Source: Pseudoalteromonas sp. CO133X (lineage in GTDB: Bacteria; Pseudomonadota; Gammaproteobacteria; Enterobacterales; Alteromonadaceae). From it: a DNA stretch of 64,000 nucleotides. The stretch spans positions 310,001-374,000 of the forward strand of contig SGPE01000030.1 of assembly GCA_004208945.1 (NCBI GenBank), given 5' to 3'. The translations under genes were made by a program, and so were the position numbers. Shown piece by piece: positions 47,101 through 55,406 of this stretch. The first letter of the stretch is position 1. Each line of letters begins with the position of its first letter. The notes beneath the pieces were generated by a model. That model was not told where the DNA came from. It worked only from the letters and a program-made list of their open reading frames with translations, and did no database searches.

Positions 47101-47785
47101 GCATCAAGATGACAAGCCAGCTCTCGGTGAAGATGAGCTGCAATTACAGCTTAATCAAGCCACAGAGCAACAAGTACAAGCGAATAACGCATTATTGCAA
47201 GTTGCGACTGAGCTTAAAACCCATCAACAAAATAGCCAAGCGCTTGAAGATAAACAAAAGCAATTAGTGAAGCAGCAAAAAAGCTATGAGCACTGGCATT
47301 TACTCAATAAGGTACTCGGTGATGCCAGCGGCAAAACCATGCGTAATTTAGCGCAAACGCAAACCTTAAAAATACTGCTGCATTATGCGAATAGTCACTT
47401 ACAAACACTAAATAAACGCTACAAATTAACAGCCATAGGGCAAACGCTCGATATCGCTATTATCGATAAAGACATGGCCGATGAGCAGCGCTCTGTTAAT
47501 ACATTATCGGGCGGTGAGTCATTTTTAGTGTCGTTAGCACTGGCGCTAGGGCTTGCTTCGTTGTCGTCGAATAAAGTACAGATAAACTCTTTGTTTATTG
47601 ACGAAGGGTTTGGTACGTTGGACAGTGAAACGTTAAGCATCGCGATGGATGCTCTTGATTCTCTACAAGCACAAGGCCGCAAAGTGGGGGTTATTTCGCA
47701 CGTATCAGAAATGACCGAACGCGTTGCCACGCAAGTGCATGTGGCGAAAAAACCAGGTGGTTATTCGACCATCTCTGTTATTTAA
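44132..47785 (+). CDS. sbcC: Exonuclease SbcCD, ATPase subunit C
   Basis: 1217 residues, a long member. Walker A is ITGDTGAGKSTLLDAI (near 33-48). A very long Gln-rich coiled coil fills residues about 190-1050, with the zinc hook CAVCGSKEHPF at about 604 in its middle. The ABC signature LSGGESFLVSLALALGLASL (near 1128) and Walker B LFIDEGFGTLD (near 1152) are intact, as is the switch His in GVISHVSEM. It moves and holds DNA ends for SbcD. It is translationally coupled to sbcD by a 4-base overlap. Confidence 0.97.
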   Translation: MKILAIRVHQLASILDAEVDFSASPLKEAGLFAITGDTGAGKSTLLDAICLALYNKTARLRGDTGNKIDFNGDNIKLNDSRNLLRRGAGQGYAEVDFIGQDKQQYRARLSFSRARNKADGKLQPAQHSLYSLPDEALIADRSAAGKEIERIIGLSFEQFSRAVLLAQHEFAAFLKATGDERAQLLECLTGTDKFSRIGQRIFERHRDQLQALEQLKLSLSNYQVLSPEQVETKQTEQKALEAKLAELQKQIKQFEQYQAWYKQASQQQQQLNQAEQAKQELQLQMHALAEKATEAKQAQQCLEIKDNRERVATITAQHGQLIKNREQLLNVDHKTLIKDAEQTLEKQTAQLNQAKQAQKDAQPIISQARELDKQLAVLNQQAVAQKVQAEKAKHHHQELSNTLNSHKAEQQKQLDQQAQVNSYLETHAQWQPLAKDWSFYKSELTRFSQQQHTISQSQQNVKSLQPKIDEQQAAAQQCKTQYQALEQEIKRLNEQDTAFKSSLNTQSMADIDAGLEAIKHLIEKRQVWQTNHQQLKNWQTQLNTLSQTEQQLQTALKDAQQGAEQAQQQVSFCEQNLQQVQLRASEGVSQLRATLKAGEPCAVCGSKEHPFMHEEVVNEQFSQLINDFTGQLTNAKQHLNTLLALQQTKSNELAACSQQISSLNGQISELSTQQQNLKETMAASRTELNDLTEDQLNERQQQLCLQKQQYYKTLEQQQQLQNTLAAKQAEYNQQGQTLHNKEQQLNELQQQLNNLQTRLNELNDEHQQLHTTLNQQFTSAPWWQALNTQSISLEVIADHVEAYQASQLTADELKTNLKAIEQHLAHVTPQLNEAHASLTQYNEQLSQTQIELTQIQSKRGGLFSNPAISVDEFIAELEKAIDSAQQALQLAQTTHSNAVKARDEQAIQIANFDEREKELTAEQAALNERFNLWFNDFKAQHPSLDEQAVSQLLTINPAEIKQTLADYHTSESSLKDAEALLKQRQQALAQHQDDKPALGEDELQLQLNQATEQQVQANNALLQVATELKTHQQNSQALEDKQKQLVKQQKSYEHWHLLNKVLGDASGKTMRNLAQTQTLKILLHYANSHLQTLNKRYKLTAIGQTLDIAIIDKDMADEQRSVNTLSGGESFLVSLALALGLASLSSNKVQINSLFIDEGFGTLDSETLSIAMDALDSLQAQGRKVGVISHVSEMTERVATQVHVAKKPGGYSTISVI

Positions 47786-47794
47786 AGGATTAGC

Positions 47795-48457
47795 ATGCCA
47801 ACTTTTAATCATGAAGAAGCAAGTCACTACGACGAACGTATTTTGCGACTAGTTCCAGGTTATGAGCTATTACATCAAGCAACTGCAGCCCAATTAGCAA
47901 CAACGCTGAACGATGATGCGTGCATTTTAGTGGTTGGTGCCGGAACAGGTAAAGAAATCATCGAATTAGCGGCGTTAAAACCAGGCTGGCAGTTTATTGC
48001 TCAAGACATTTCACAAGACATGCTCGATATTGCCGAGCAACAGTTTGGCCAGCATAACATTAGCGACCGCGTGACAGTACACTGCGGTGATATCAACGAC
48101 ATCGACACTCAATGTGACGCCGCACTGTGTTTACTGGTCATGCACTTTGTTGAAGATAATGGCGATAAAAAAGCGCTGTTAAAAGCGATTCACAGCAAAC
48201 TTAAAAAATCGAGCAACTTATACATTGCCGATTTAATGCGCCCTGAAACCGCTTTTGAGCGCGAATCTCAACTACAGCTGTGTACGCAGTTAGGTTTGAC
48301 CGAAGTCGGCGTAGAACGCATACGCCACAACCTAGAGCACGAGTTTTACCCATTAGACCGCATTCGTTTTGCAGAGTTAATGAATGAAACCCGCTTCAGC
48401 ACCCCAAAACAGTATTTTAAAGTGCTTGGTTTTGCAGGGTATGTGGTTGGAAGTTAG
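47795..48457 (+). CDS. Class I SAM-dependent methyltransferase
   Basis: 220 residues, with AAAGGATTAGC before the ATG, nine bases after sbcC. Motif I is ILVVGAGTGKEIIELAA (near 48-64) and the acidic residue ending strand 2 is in FIAQDISQDMLDIAE (near 73). CGDINDI (near 95) and ALCLLVMHFV (near 112) follow. The substrate cannot be told. The short gap to sbcC suggests co-transcription, but no functional link is known. Confidence 0.88.
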   Translation: MPTFNHEEASHYDERILRLVPGYELLHQATAAQLATTLNDDACILVVGAGTGKEIIELAALKPGWQFIAQDISQDMLDIAEQQFGQHNISDRVTVHCGDINDIDTQCDAALCLLVMHFVEDNGDKKALLKAIHSKLKKSSNLYIADLMRPETAFERESQLQLCTQLGLTEVGVERIRHNLEHEFYPLDRIRFAELMNETRFSTPKQYFKVLGFAGYVVGS

Positions 48458-48535
48458 CGAGCCATGAACCATCGCGCGAATAAATTTCACGCCTACGCGA
48501 TGTAAAATCGCTGCTACATCAAGGCTCGCTAACTT
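48451..48535. repeat. REP-like inverted repeat after the methyltransferase gene
   Basis: Outer arms AAGTTAGCGAGCC (48451-48463) and GGCTCGCTAACTT (48523-48535) match perfectly. The inside holds further short hairpins (GCGATG...ATCGC, ATGTA...TACAT) and, inverted, the GGCGTGAAATTTATTCGCG pattern of 29755-29774. The left arm overlaps the methyltransferase stop codon. Confidence 0.7.
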
Positions 48536-48565
48536 TACTCTTGAAACTCGTTAACTACCGAGAAC

Positions 48566-50266
48566 CTAATACCCCGCGGCCTGTCCGTCTTTACGAGTTT
48601 CAGATGCGCCGTAATAAACGCCGGTTTTTGGGTCTTTCAATATTGCTTGATAACCACCGTATGGGCCAACCGCGTCTTGTAAGGTGTGGCCTTTTTTCAT
48701 TAACTCGCGGCGGGTTTCCATTGAAAAACCTGACTCTAAGCTAACAAAACCGCCGTCTTCCATGATCTCACCGGTTGGCTGCGATGAACCTGTGTGCAGA
48801 ATACGCGGTGCATCACCAGCTTCTTGCAGGTTCATGCCAAAATCAATCATGTTGATAAGTATTTGAGCGTGCATTTGTGGCTGTGTTGCGCCGCCCATTA
48901 CGCCATAACTCATATATGGCTTACCATCTTTGGTGACAAACGCAGGAATGATTGTATGGAATGGTCGTTTGCCTGGCTCATATTGGTTCATGTGGCCTTT
49001 TTTAAGGGCGAACATTTCGCCACGGTTTTGCAACACAAAGCCTAATTTTGCAGGTGTCATACCAGAGCCCATGCCACGGTAATTACTTTGAATAAGCGAA
49101 ACCATGTTGCCGTCTTTGTCGGCGGTCGTCATATAAATGGTATCGCCTTCTACTGGGCCTGCGTGGTCACGTTTTGCAGCTTTGTTAGGGTCTATCAGTT
49201 TGCGTCTTTGGTCAGCATATTGCTGCGAAATAAGTGTTTGCACTGGAATCGTATTAAACGCTGGATCGGCGTAATACTTTGCACGATCTGCAAACGCGAG
49301 CTTTTTCGCTTCAACAAAGGTGTGCACGTATTCAGGGCTATCAAAACCCATTGCTTTGATATCGTAACCTTCAAGAATATTAAGAATTTGCTGTGCAGCA
49401 ATACCTTGGCCATTTGGTGGCAACTCCCAAAGAGTATATCCTCTATAATCGGCGCTCACAGGCTTAACCCATTCACTATGGTGGGCAGCTAAATCTTCAT
49501 ACGATAAGTAGCCGCCGTTTTCTTTCATATAGCGACCAATTTCTTTGGCAATATCGCCTTTGTAAAAGGCATCGCGGCCGCCTTTGGCAATTTTGCGATA
49601 GGTGTTTGCAAGGGCAGGGTTCTTAAAGATCTCTCCTTTTTCTGGCATTTCCCCATCAGGCATATAAACATCTTTAAAGCCTGGGTATTTACCACGAGCA
49701 GCCACACTTTTTTGCATATAATAGGCAATCACTTCAGACACAGGGAAGCCATTTTCAGCGTAGTCGATAGCAGGCTGGAGTAAGGCTTTCATTGGTGTTT
49801 TGCCAAACTTTTTATGTAACTCAAACCAACCATCTACTGCACCAGGTACCGACACAGGCAAGGGCCCATAAGCAGGAATAGTGTCACCTTGTGCTTTTAA
49901 AGTATCAAAAGACAAGCTTTGTGGTGAACGGCCTGAGGCATTTAAACCGTAAAGTTGCTTGCTTTTGTTATCCCAAACAATGGCAAATAAATCGCCACCA
50001 ATTCCACATCCGGTCGGCTCAACAAGGCCAAGCACTGCATTTGCCGCAATAGCCGCATCAATGGCATTACCACCGTCTTTTAGTACTTGTAAGCCAACCT
50101 GCGTAGCTAATGGCTGTGATGTGGCAACCATACCTGATTGTGCGATGACTTCAGAACGACTGGCAAAATTATGGCCAGTGATGCGATCGTAAGCTTGAGT
50201 AGCGCCTGTTGTACCTAAGCATACCGCTAGTACTAAGCTTTTTATATGTGAAGTTGGTTTCATCAT
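48566..50266 (-). CDS. ggt: Gamma-glutamyltransferase/hydrolase (Ntn type)
   Basis: 566 residues with a signal peptide ending near TQA. The N-terminal subunit shows GGNAIDAAIAANAVLGLVEP (near 66) and GCGIGGDLFAIVWD (near 91). The expected self-cleavage point and nucleophile Thr is in EGDTIYMTTADKDGNMVSLI (near 376). Asn/Arg in LQNRGEMF (near 413) and Gly-Gly in MGGATQPQMHAQ (near 463) hold the gamma-glutamyl group. It releases glutamate from glutathione and gamma-glutamyl compounds in the periplasm. The DTIY form of the cleavage site is that of a branch which includes acylase-like members, so another amide may be the substrate. Confidence 0.93.
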   Translation of the reverse strand: MMKPTSHIKSLVLAVCLGTTGATQAYDRITGHNFASRSEVIAQSGMVATSQPLATQVGLQVLKDGGNAIDAAIAANAVLGLVEPTGCGIGGDLFAIVWDNKSKQLYGLNASGRSPQSLSFDTLKAQGDTIPAYGPLPVSVPGAVDGWFELHKKFGKTPMKALLQPAIDYAENGFPVSEVIAYYMQKSVAARGKYPGFKDVYMPDGEMPEKGEIFKNPALANTYRKIAKGGRDAFYKGDIAKEIGRYMKENGGYLSYEDLAAHHSEWVKPVSADYRGYTLWELPPNGQGIAAQQILNILEGYDIKAMGFDSPEYVHTFVEAKKLAFADRAKYYADPAFNTIPVQTLISQQYADQRRKLIDPNKAAKRDHAGPVEGDTIYMTTADKDGNMVSLIQSNYRGMGSGMTPAKLGFVLQNRGEMFALKKGHMNQYEPGKRPFHTIIPAFVTKDGKPYMSYGVMGGATQPQMHAQILINMIDFGMNLQEAGDAPRILHTGSSQPTGEIMEDGGFVSLESGFSMETRRELMKKGHTLQDAVGPYGGYQAILKDPKTGVYYGASETRKDGQAAGY

Positions 50267-50397
50267 TATTGCCCTTTTTTATTGTTTTATTCACTATAAA
50301 AAGCAATTTAAAGCTAAGCAAAAGCTTTGCGTCCGAAGACCAAAAAATACGACTATTGCCAGAAACCAAGCTACATTAGACTCTCATCACGAGAAAA

Positions 50398-51213
50398 CTA
50401 ATAAATAGCGGTACCGGTAAAACACTCTTTTAACATAGCGGATGCATAAGGATGGCCCTGCTGCGCTGAAGGTATAAACTGACTAACAATATCGCCAACT
50501 TGGTTGGTTGCTTTTAACTGCTTTAAATGACGTTGTAACTCTTTTACGGTTTCAATTGATGTGCTTTTATTCAGAGCTAAGTAGTTTCCAGCCAGTGCAG
50601 GGTGGTTAAGCGCAAATACAGGAGTTAACTGTTTGGGACTTAGCCCCACTTTTTCTAATTGAGAAGCCAGTGTTAAAGCGGAGCCAATTAATAAGTCGTG
50701 CTCGCCTCTTTTAAACATTTTTAGCTCCTCAAATTTTTTAGAGTAAGTTAAAAAATGCTGGCCTTCTTCCAGATTTAAATCCATTAAAACGGAGTGATAT
50801 ACATCTCCTCGCGCCACACCTACGGTGTAATTTTGTAAAGACGCCATACTATTCACAGTTATATCTGAGCGAGTCGCTAACTTATAAAAACATGTTTGGC
50901 CAGAAGCTAATGGACCAACCCAATAAAACTTAGATTCTCTTTGCACTGTGCGTGAAGTTGAAAAGATGCCAGTATCTGCTCTCGTAGAGACGAGCTGCAT
51001 CGCTCTTTTCCAGGGGTATAAATCAATAGTGCAATGTAAATTTGCTTTTTCGCAAAGAAGCCGAATGATCTCTGTGTTAATTCCTGTAATTTGGTCTTCT
51101 TTTTCGAAATTATAGGGAGGGAAAGACTCTGTATAAAGTGCCAGTGTTTTTTGCTTAGCAAACACATCCCCTACAAATATAAAAAACAACACGCTTAGAA
51201 GACGTATTAACAT
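50398..51213 (-). CDS. Periplasmic solute-binding protein (SBP family 3)
   Basis: The start is set at the ATG at 51213, eight bases after GGAG; the TTG at 51225 overlaps that site. 271 residues, signal peptide ending in DVFA. The mature part starts KTLALYTESFPPYNFEKED, then GINTEIIRLLCEKANLHCTI, as in polar amino acid binding proteins. FYWVGPLASGQTCFYK and VGVARGDVYHSVL follow in the second lobe. No permease or ATPase gene is near, so it may serve as a sensor protein or belong to a distant transporter. A CheY-like gene lies 27 bases upstream in the same direction. Confidence 0.85.
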   Translation of the reverse strand: MLIRLLSVLFFIFVGDVFAKQKTLALYTESFPPYNFEKEDQITGINTEIIRLLCEKANLHCTIDLYPWKRAMQLVSTRADTGIFSTSRTVQRESKFYWVGPLASGQTCFYKLATRSDITVNSMASLQNYTVGVARGDVYHSVLMDLNLEEGQHFLTYSKKFEELKMFKRGEHDLLIGSALTLASQLEKVGLSPKQLTPVFALNHPALAGNYLALNKSTSIETVKELQRHLKQLKATNQVGDIVSQFIPSAQQGHPYASAMLKECFTGTAIY

Positions 51214-51240
51214 AGTCAACTCCAAACAAGGTCTATCACT

Positions 51241-51609
51241 CTAGTCATGTTTAACAATGCGGCTCAGCTGTTTATTTAGAGTATTCAAGCAAAATGGCTT
51301 AATAATAAAACCATTCACTTTGGCGCTAATCATATCTGTAACGGTCTGTTTACTGTCTTCGCATGTAACCATTAAAACAGGAATGTTATGAAAATCAGGG
51401 CTATCACGCATTTGCATAAGTAAGCATTTGCCATCCATTTTTGGCATATGCAAATCAGTAATGACTAGGTCAAAATGTTGTTTCCCTAATAATTCGATAG
51501 CTTGATTGCCATCAGTCGCTTCTGTAATGTCATCATAGTCGAGACGACGCAGCATGTTTATTAGAACATGGCGCATCAAAGGCATATCATCGACGACAAG
51601 AATTTTCAT
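51241..51609 (-). CDS. Stand-alone receiver domain protein (CheY-like)
   Basis: 122 residues from the ATG at 51609 (MKILVVDDMPLMRHVLINML); a GTG three codons upstream is also possible, and neither has a strong ribosome site. It is a receiver domain only: acidic pair VVDD, phospho-Asp in DLVITDLHMPKMDGK (near 51), Thr/Ser in MVTCED and Lys in FIIKPF. No output domain and no kinase gene adjoin. It is probably phosphorylated by a kinase elsewhere and acts by binding a partner, as CheY does. Confidence 0.92.
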   Translation of the reverse strand: MKILVVDDMPLMRHVLINMLRRLDYDDITEATDGNQAIELLGKQHFDLVITDLHMPKMDGKCLLMQMRDSPDFHNIPVLMVTCEDSKQTVTDMISAKVNGFIIKPFCLNTLNKQLSRIVKHD

Positions 51610-51675
51610 ACTAAGCACACTAGCTTTTATAATATCTTAAGCTTAGTTTGCATATTCAATAACGCAATGAAGTCT

Positions 51676-52215
51676 TTAAGCCAAAACATCAGCCACTAAT
51701 TGGCTTAGTCGAGCAATCTTAATATTACTCAATTGCCGATAATCGAAGTAAGGGCATACGATAACCTTGTCACTCTTGCTAATGGCAAATTCATCATCTA
51801 ACCAAGTTAGTGGTGAATTAAGCAGCCCTGATTGAATCAGTTTTTTAGCATGAGTACGACCTGCAATAATATGCAATTGGTTACCTTCATCTAAAAGTGG
51901 CGGACTAAACAAAAGCGCAGTGCGGCTGTTAGTTTGCAGTAATAAATCATCTCGGTAGGTTTGCCAGTCACACGCTTGCTTTGCAAATTTAAAATGTTCA
52001 CTAGGCAGAGCAAATAATACCTTGGCGTATACGTTAAAAACTTTTCTCCAGCCATTACCGCAAGCTTGATTTATGCTATTAATTTCGCCTGCTTGCATTG
52101 CATGCAAAAAGTTGAGTGTTTGCCACGGCACCATGGGTGGGCGCTTTTCAATGTATACCGCTACAGTGAATTTGCTGTCTCCAAAACCCTGTAGCTGCTT
52201 CTTTGTGTCCATCAT
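51676..52215 (-). CDS. Conserved hypothetical protein
   Basis: 179 residues. No signal peptide or membrane segment. Visible marks are [20 protein letters not shown] near the N-terminus, [20 protein letters not shown] then RTHAKKLI in the middle, and [14 protein letters not shown] near the end. The compact alpha/beta pattern with a [10 protein letters not shown] block suggests a globular cytoplasmic protein. I do not recognise the family with confidence. Its ATG overlaps the TGA of the YaiI-type gene (ATGA), so the two are translationally coupled. Confidence 0.75.
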   Translation of the reverse strand: MMDTKKQLQGFGDSKFTVAVYIEKRPPMVPWQTLNFLHAMQAGEINSINQACGNGWRKVFNVYAKVLFALPSEHFKFAKQACDWQTYRDDLLLQTNSRTALLFSPPLLDEGNQLHIIAGRTHAKKLIQSGLLNSPLTWLDDEFAISKSDKVIVCPYFDYRQLSNIKIARLSQLVADVLA

Positions 52216-52661
52216 AGTTTTTTAGCTAGAATGCGATCTAAATTATTAGCAAAGTTTTGCCTGTCGGCTTGGCTTAGAGGCGGTGGTCCTCCAGACATTT
52301 CAACTCCACTAGAACGCATTGTTTCCATAAAATCTCGTACGTTTAATCTAGAGCGAATATTCTCCGTGGTATAAAGCTCTCCACGAGGATTCAGCGCTTG
52401 TGCATTTTTTTCTATTACTTCTGCGGCAAGTGGAATATCTCCTGTGATAACTAGATCACCCGCTTCAACGCGTTTCACAATCTCGTTATCAGCAATATCA
52501 AACCCTGATGAAACTTGTATACGCGAAATAAACTTTGAGGGTGGGACACGCATCGCATGATTAGCAACCAGCGTTGTAACTGTTTGCGTGCGCTCTGCTG
52601 CGCGAAATAATATCTCTTTGATAACGGTAGGACAGGCGTCCGCATCAACCCAAATTTTCAT
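52212..52661 (-). CDS. yaiI: YaiI/YqxD family protein (DUF188)
   Basis: 149 residues, normal length. The family signature is [18 protein letters not shown] at the N-terminus, [18 protein letters not shown] (near 64-81), then [14 protein letters not shown] and [20 protein letters not shown] near the C-terminus. The acidic residues in DADAC and TGDIPLA form a PIN-like metal site, so a nuclease activity is likely, but none has been assigned. It is the first of a two-gene unit. Confidence 0.95.
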   Translation of the reverse strand: MKIWVDADACPTVIKEILFRAAERTQTVTTLVANHAMRVPPSKFISRIQVSSGFDIADNEIVKRVEAGDLVITGDIPLAAEVIEKNAQALNPRGELYTTENIRSRLNVRDFMETMRSSGVEMSGGPPPLSQADRQNFANNLDRILAKKL

Positions 52662-52763
52662 AGCACTCTCGACAGAATTTTTAAGTGTGAGATAGTTTAC
52701 CGTAATTGAACTTATTTACCGCTATTAACGTATTAAAATATTTGATATTAAAAGGAGCTTTAC

Positions 52764-53297
52764 GTGTGCAACTTCCATAAACTTCTCATTATAGCAATTA
52801 CCTCAACGATACTCTCTGCCTGTACTGGCACTCCAGAGAATATAAAACCGGTTGAAAACTTTGAACTCAATAAATACACAGGTACCTGGTATGAAATTGC
52901 GCGGCTAGACCACTCTTTTGAGCGTGGCCTAGAAGGAATAACAGCTCAATATTCAGTTAATCCGGATGGCAGTGTAAAAGTAATTAACAAGGGCTACAAT
53001 TTTGAGGAGCAGGCATGGGAGCAAGCCCAAGGCAAAGCTAAATTTGCGAGCAAACCTAATATAGGTCATTTAGAGGTTTCTTTCTTTGGTCCATTCTACA
53101 GCTCGTATGTCATTTTTGAATTAGATAAAGAAAATTATCAATATGCATATATCACTGGCTACAACAAAGAATATTTATGGTTTTTATCAAGAACACCCAA
53201 GGTGAGCGAGGCACAATTAAAAGACTTTAAAGACACAGCTAAAAAATATGGCTTTAAAACCGAAGAATTAATCTTCGTTGAGCATGACGAACTGTAA
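52764..53297 (+). CDS. blc: Outer-membrane lipocalin (Blc-like)
   Basis: 177 residues from a GTG with GGAG seven bases before it. A lipoprotein signal ends in LSAC (Cys about 20). The lipocalin GxW motif reads KYTGTWYEIARLDHSFERG (near 38-56), followed by YSVNPDGSVKVINKGYN (near 64-80) and the closing LWFLSRTPKVSE (near 139-150). It binds lipids or lysophospholipids at the outer membrane and is linked to envelope stress in relatives. The TAA lies inside a copy of the dispersed TGTAAA palindrome. Confidence 0.96.
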   Translation: MCNFHKLLIIAITSTILSACTGTPENIKPVENFELNKYTGTWYEIARLDHSFERGLEGITAQYSVNPDGSVKVINKGYNFEEQAWEQAQGKAKFASKPNIGHLEVSFFGPFYSSYVIFELDKENYQYAYITGYNKEYLWFLSRTPKVSEAQLKDFKDTAKKYGFKTEELIFVEHDEL

Positions 53298-53310
53298 AGG
53301 GGATTTACAG
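53292..53310. repeat. Dispersed palindrome TGTAAA-N5-TTTACA, copy 4
   Basis: CTGTAAAGGGGATTTACAG, one centre base different from the main form. It contains the lipocalin stop codon (53295-53297). Confidence 0.8.
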
Positions 53311-53420
53311 ATTGTCTTTAAAACATCATGAATGCGTAACACAACTGTCATTGAACCAAGGCAAACTCTGCTTTATTAAATTGAAGCAACATGTGATCCC
53401 CCCAATTTAATTCCCTGCTC

Positions 53421-53448
53421 GGGTAGGCTATGCCTACCCATTTTTTTT
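53421..53448 (+). terminator. Rho-independent terminator of the lipocalin gene
   Basis: An 8-bp stem GGGTAGGC / GCCTACCC with a 3-base loop, then eight T after one A. It lies 123 bases after the stop codon. Confidence 0.88.
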
Positions 53449-53450
53449 CA

Positions 53451-53469
53451 GATCAGTTTTTTACTAACT
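53451..53469 (-). repeat. TGATC-type bipartite repeat, copy at PepSY operon end
   Basis: On the minus strand AGTTAGTAAA-AAAC-TGATC, an exact match to the consensus halves. It lies three bases after the DUF3325 gene stop. Confidence 0.85.
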
Positions 53470-53472
53470 AAG

Positions 53473-53808
53473 CTAGAAAATCATTACCGAAAAGCAACTC
53501 AACAGTAAAATTGATAAATTGAGTATACTTATATGCTTTACCCATGAAACGGTAAAACTATATAAAATCATGAGCATAAGTACACTTAGCGCCATATAAC
53601 CGCAAAATAATAATGCGCCATATCCACCTTCGCTCAATACAGATAACACTAAACTTAGTAAAATAGTGATCCAGCCTGTAGTTAAAAAGCTATGTCGCTG
53701 TTTATCCGTTAGCTTCTTTTTAAAAACTTCACGAAAATGGTTAAACTTTGCTAAAGCAAAACAATTAAATGCCATAAAGCACAAGCTAAACTGCAGTAAT
53801 TCCATCAT
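53473..53808 (-). CDS. Small membrane protein, DUF3325-like
   Basis: 111 residues with four hydrophobic segments (about 3-20, 40-58, 63-82 and 90-109). The pattern and the place right after a PepSY membrane protein match the DUF3325 family found in siderophore and heme uptake operons. It overlaps the PepSY gene by ATGA. Its role is unknown; by context it assists iron uptake at the inner membrane. A TGATC-type repeat (53653-53671) lies inside the gene on the opposite strand. Confidence 0.75.
   Translation of the reverse strand: MMELLQFSLCFMAFNCFALAKFNHFREVFKKKLTDKQRHSFLTTGWITILLSLVLSVLSEGGYGALLFCGYMALSVLMLMILYSFTVSWVKHISILNLSILLLSCFSVMIF
53653..53671 (+). repeat. TGATC-type bipartite repeat inside DUF3325 gene
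   Basis: ACTTAGTAAA-ATAG-TGATC, one base off the consensus first half. It lies on the strand opposite to the gene. Confidence 0.8.
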
Positions 53809-55406
53809 CCTTGTTGCTCCTTAAGCTCCTTGGGCTTTTGAAAACGGCGAGTACTTACTTTTTTGCTAGCAGTACGTAATTTTTTGCCCTGTAAAATAAA
53901 CAGGCTTCCCGCAATAATGAAACCAAAATCAACACAAAACAGCGCCCAGTTTTGAGTTAGTAAATAACTGATCCAATTACCCTCTGTTGTCATAGCATTT
54001 ACTAAAGGAACAGCAAAACATACCAATGCGTTAAGCCACGCTGCTAATTGCCATTGACGTTTGGAGCTACTTATTATTGCCAGCACAGTCATTGCTAACC
54101 ATGCGAGGAAGAACACGAGTATTTCTTTATCGGCACGCGCTACCATCTCTAAAGGTAATAATCGATTAGCAATAAAAAATGATGCCGTAGCAAATGGTAA
54201 CCCCATCAGGGTAGCTAGATTTAACGTTTCTACTAATTTCAAGCCAACCCCAGCTTGTTGCTGCGGCTTTAAACGCTCTCTTAAACGTTTAGCCCACATA
54301 ATGCAGCCTGTAGCAATCATTGCGCAGCCAGCGATACCACATAAGAAATATAGCCAGCGTAATAATGGGCTAGCTAGTCGCCCTGCATGTAATGCTGTCA
54401 TCGAATCATAAAAGCGTGCTGATGCCGACCAGTCCTTACCTTGCTCAGCGAGTAATTCGCCAGTACTACCTGAAAATAAAAATGCCGCCCCATTATCCAC
54501 AACTTCTTTACCTGTATTCAAATACACACTCACGCGTGATGACTCTTTGTTTGCATCGCGAATAAAGAAAAAGCCAATATCAGCATCAGGTGACCTAGTA
54601 TAAACCTGATCTAGAATAGTATTCATGCTCACTAGTGGCGCAGGAACATCACTCGATTCGACACGAGCCCTGATAGGACTTGCCTCGTTAAACATTTGTT
54701 GTAGCCCCTTCTCATACACCGTTTGAGCAGGGTAGGGGAAAACCATAAATATTAACGTTATCAAGCCTGTATACGTAATCATAATATGAAATGGTAAGGC
54801 TAATACCGATGATACATTATGAGCATCAAGCCAACTGCGACTTCCTTTGTTTTTTCTAAAGCTAAACATATCTTTAAAAATACGCTTGTGAATAACAACA
54901 CCAGTAATCAAAGCAATCAGCATAAATAATGATGCTAGACACACTAGCCAACGTGCAGTTCTGACATCGATGTAATGTAAATCAAAATGCAGTCGATAGA
55001 AAAAATACCCGCCTTTGGTCTCTCTAGGCGGCGCAATTTCCTCATTTGTAGCAGGGTCTAAATAAGTCTCAGTAAATTTAGCGCGTCGTTGCCCTTGCTG
55101 CTTAGGCTCAGCATAACTATAGGTATATAAAGGGTTACGAGGCTCAGGTAAATAAATACGCCATGATGATGAGTCTGCGGCTTTATTTTGCAACTGCTCT
55201 ACGGCATAGTTAATTTGCTGTCTTTGCTTATCTAGACGGTTATCTTGATGGGTAATAGTGTGCGTTTCTGGCTCAGACCAATAAGTAATCTCGTCTTTAA
55301 AAAAACTGATTGTGCCAGCAAAAAAAATTAAAAATAATAACCAACATACTAACAAACCAACCCAAGTATGTAGCCAGGTCATTGAGCGAAAAAAGTTCTC
55401 TTTCAT
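53805..55406 (-). CDS. PepSY-associated membrane protein (iron-uptake associated)
   Basis: The start is set at the ATG at 55406, with AAGGG seven bases before it. 533 residues. The N-terminus SMTWLHTWVGLLVCWLLFLI is the usual first membrane helix of PepSY_TM proteins. A periplasmic part, then helices near 155-180 (with His in GVVIHKRIF), near 205-225, 350-370, 400-430, 445 and 490. The family reduces or handles ferric siderophores or heme at the inner membrane; conserved His residues near helices fit heme or electron transfer. It overlaps both neighbours by ATGA. A TGATC-type repeat (53955-53973) lies within its coding sequence. Confidence 0.92.
   Translation of the reverse strand: MKENFFRSMTWLHTWVGLLVCWLLFLIFFAGTISFFKDEITYWSEPETHTITHQDNRLDKQRQQINYAVEQLQNKAADSSSWRIYLPEPRNPLYTYSYAEPKQQGQRRAKFTETYLDPATNEEIAPPRETKGGYFFYRLHFDLHYIDVRTARWLVCLASLFMLIALITGVVIHKRIFKDMFSFRKNKGSRSWLDAHNVSSVLALPFHIMITYTGLITLIFMVFPYPAQTVYEKGLQQMFNEASPIRARVESSDVPAPLVSMNTILDQVYTRSPDADIGFFFIRDANKESSRVSVYLNTGKEVVDNGAAFLFSGSTGELLAEQGKDWSASARFYDSMTALHAGRLASPLLRWLYFLCGIAGCAMIATGCIMWAKRLRERLKPQQQAGVGLKLVETLNLATLMGLPFATASFFIANRLLPLEMVARADKEILVFFLAWLAMTVLAIISSSKRQWQLAAWLNALVCFAVPLVNAMTTEGNWISYLLTQNWALFCVDFGFIIAGSLFILQGKKLRTASKKVSTRRFQKPKELKEQQG
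53955..53973 (+). repeat. TGATC-type bipartite repeat inside PepSY gene
   Basis: AGTTAGTAAA-TAAC-TGATC, exact in both halves, opposite to the reading direction of the gene. Confidence 0.85.

Noticed and set aside
49088..49492. A 134-codon frame on the plus strand
   Set aside because: It lies entirely opposite the gamma-glutamyltransferase gene, has no ribosome site and no recognisable domain.
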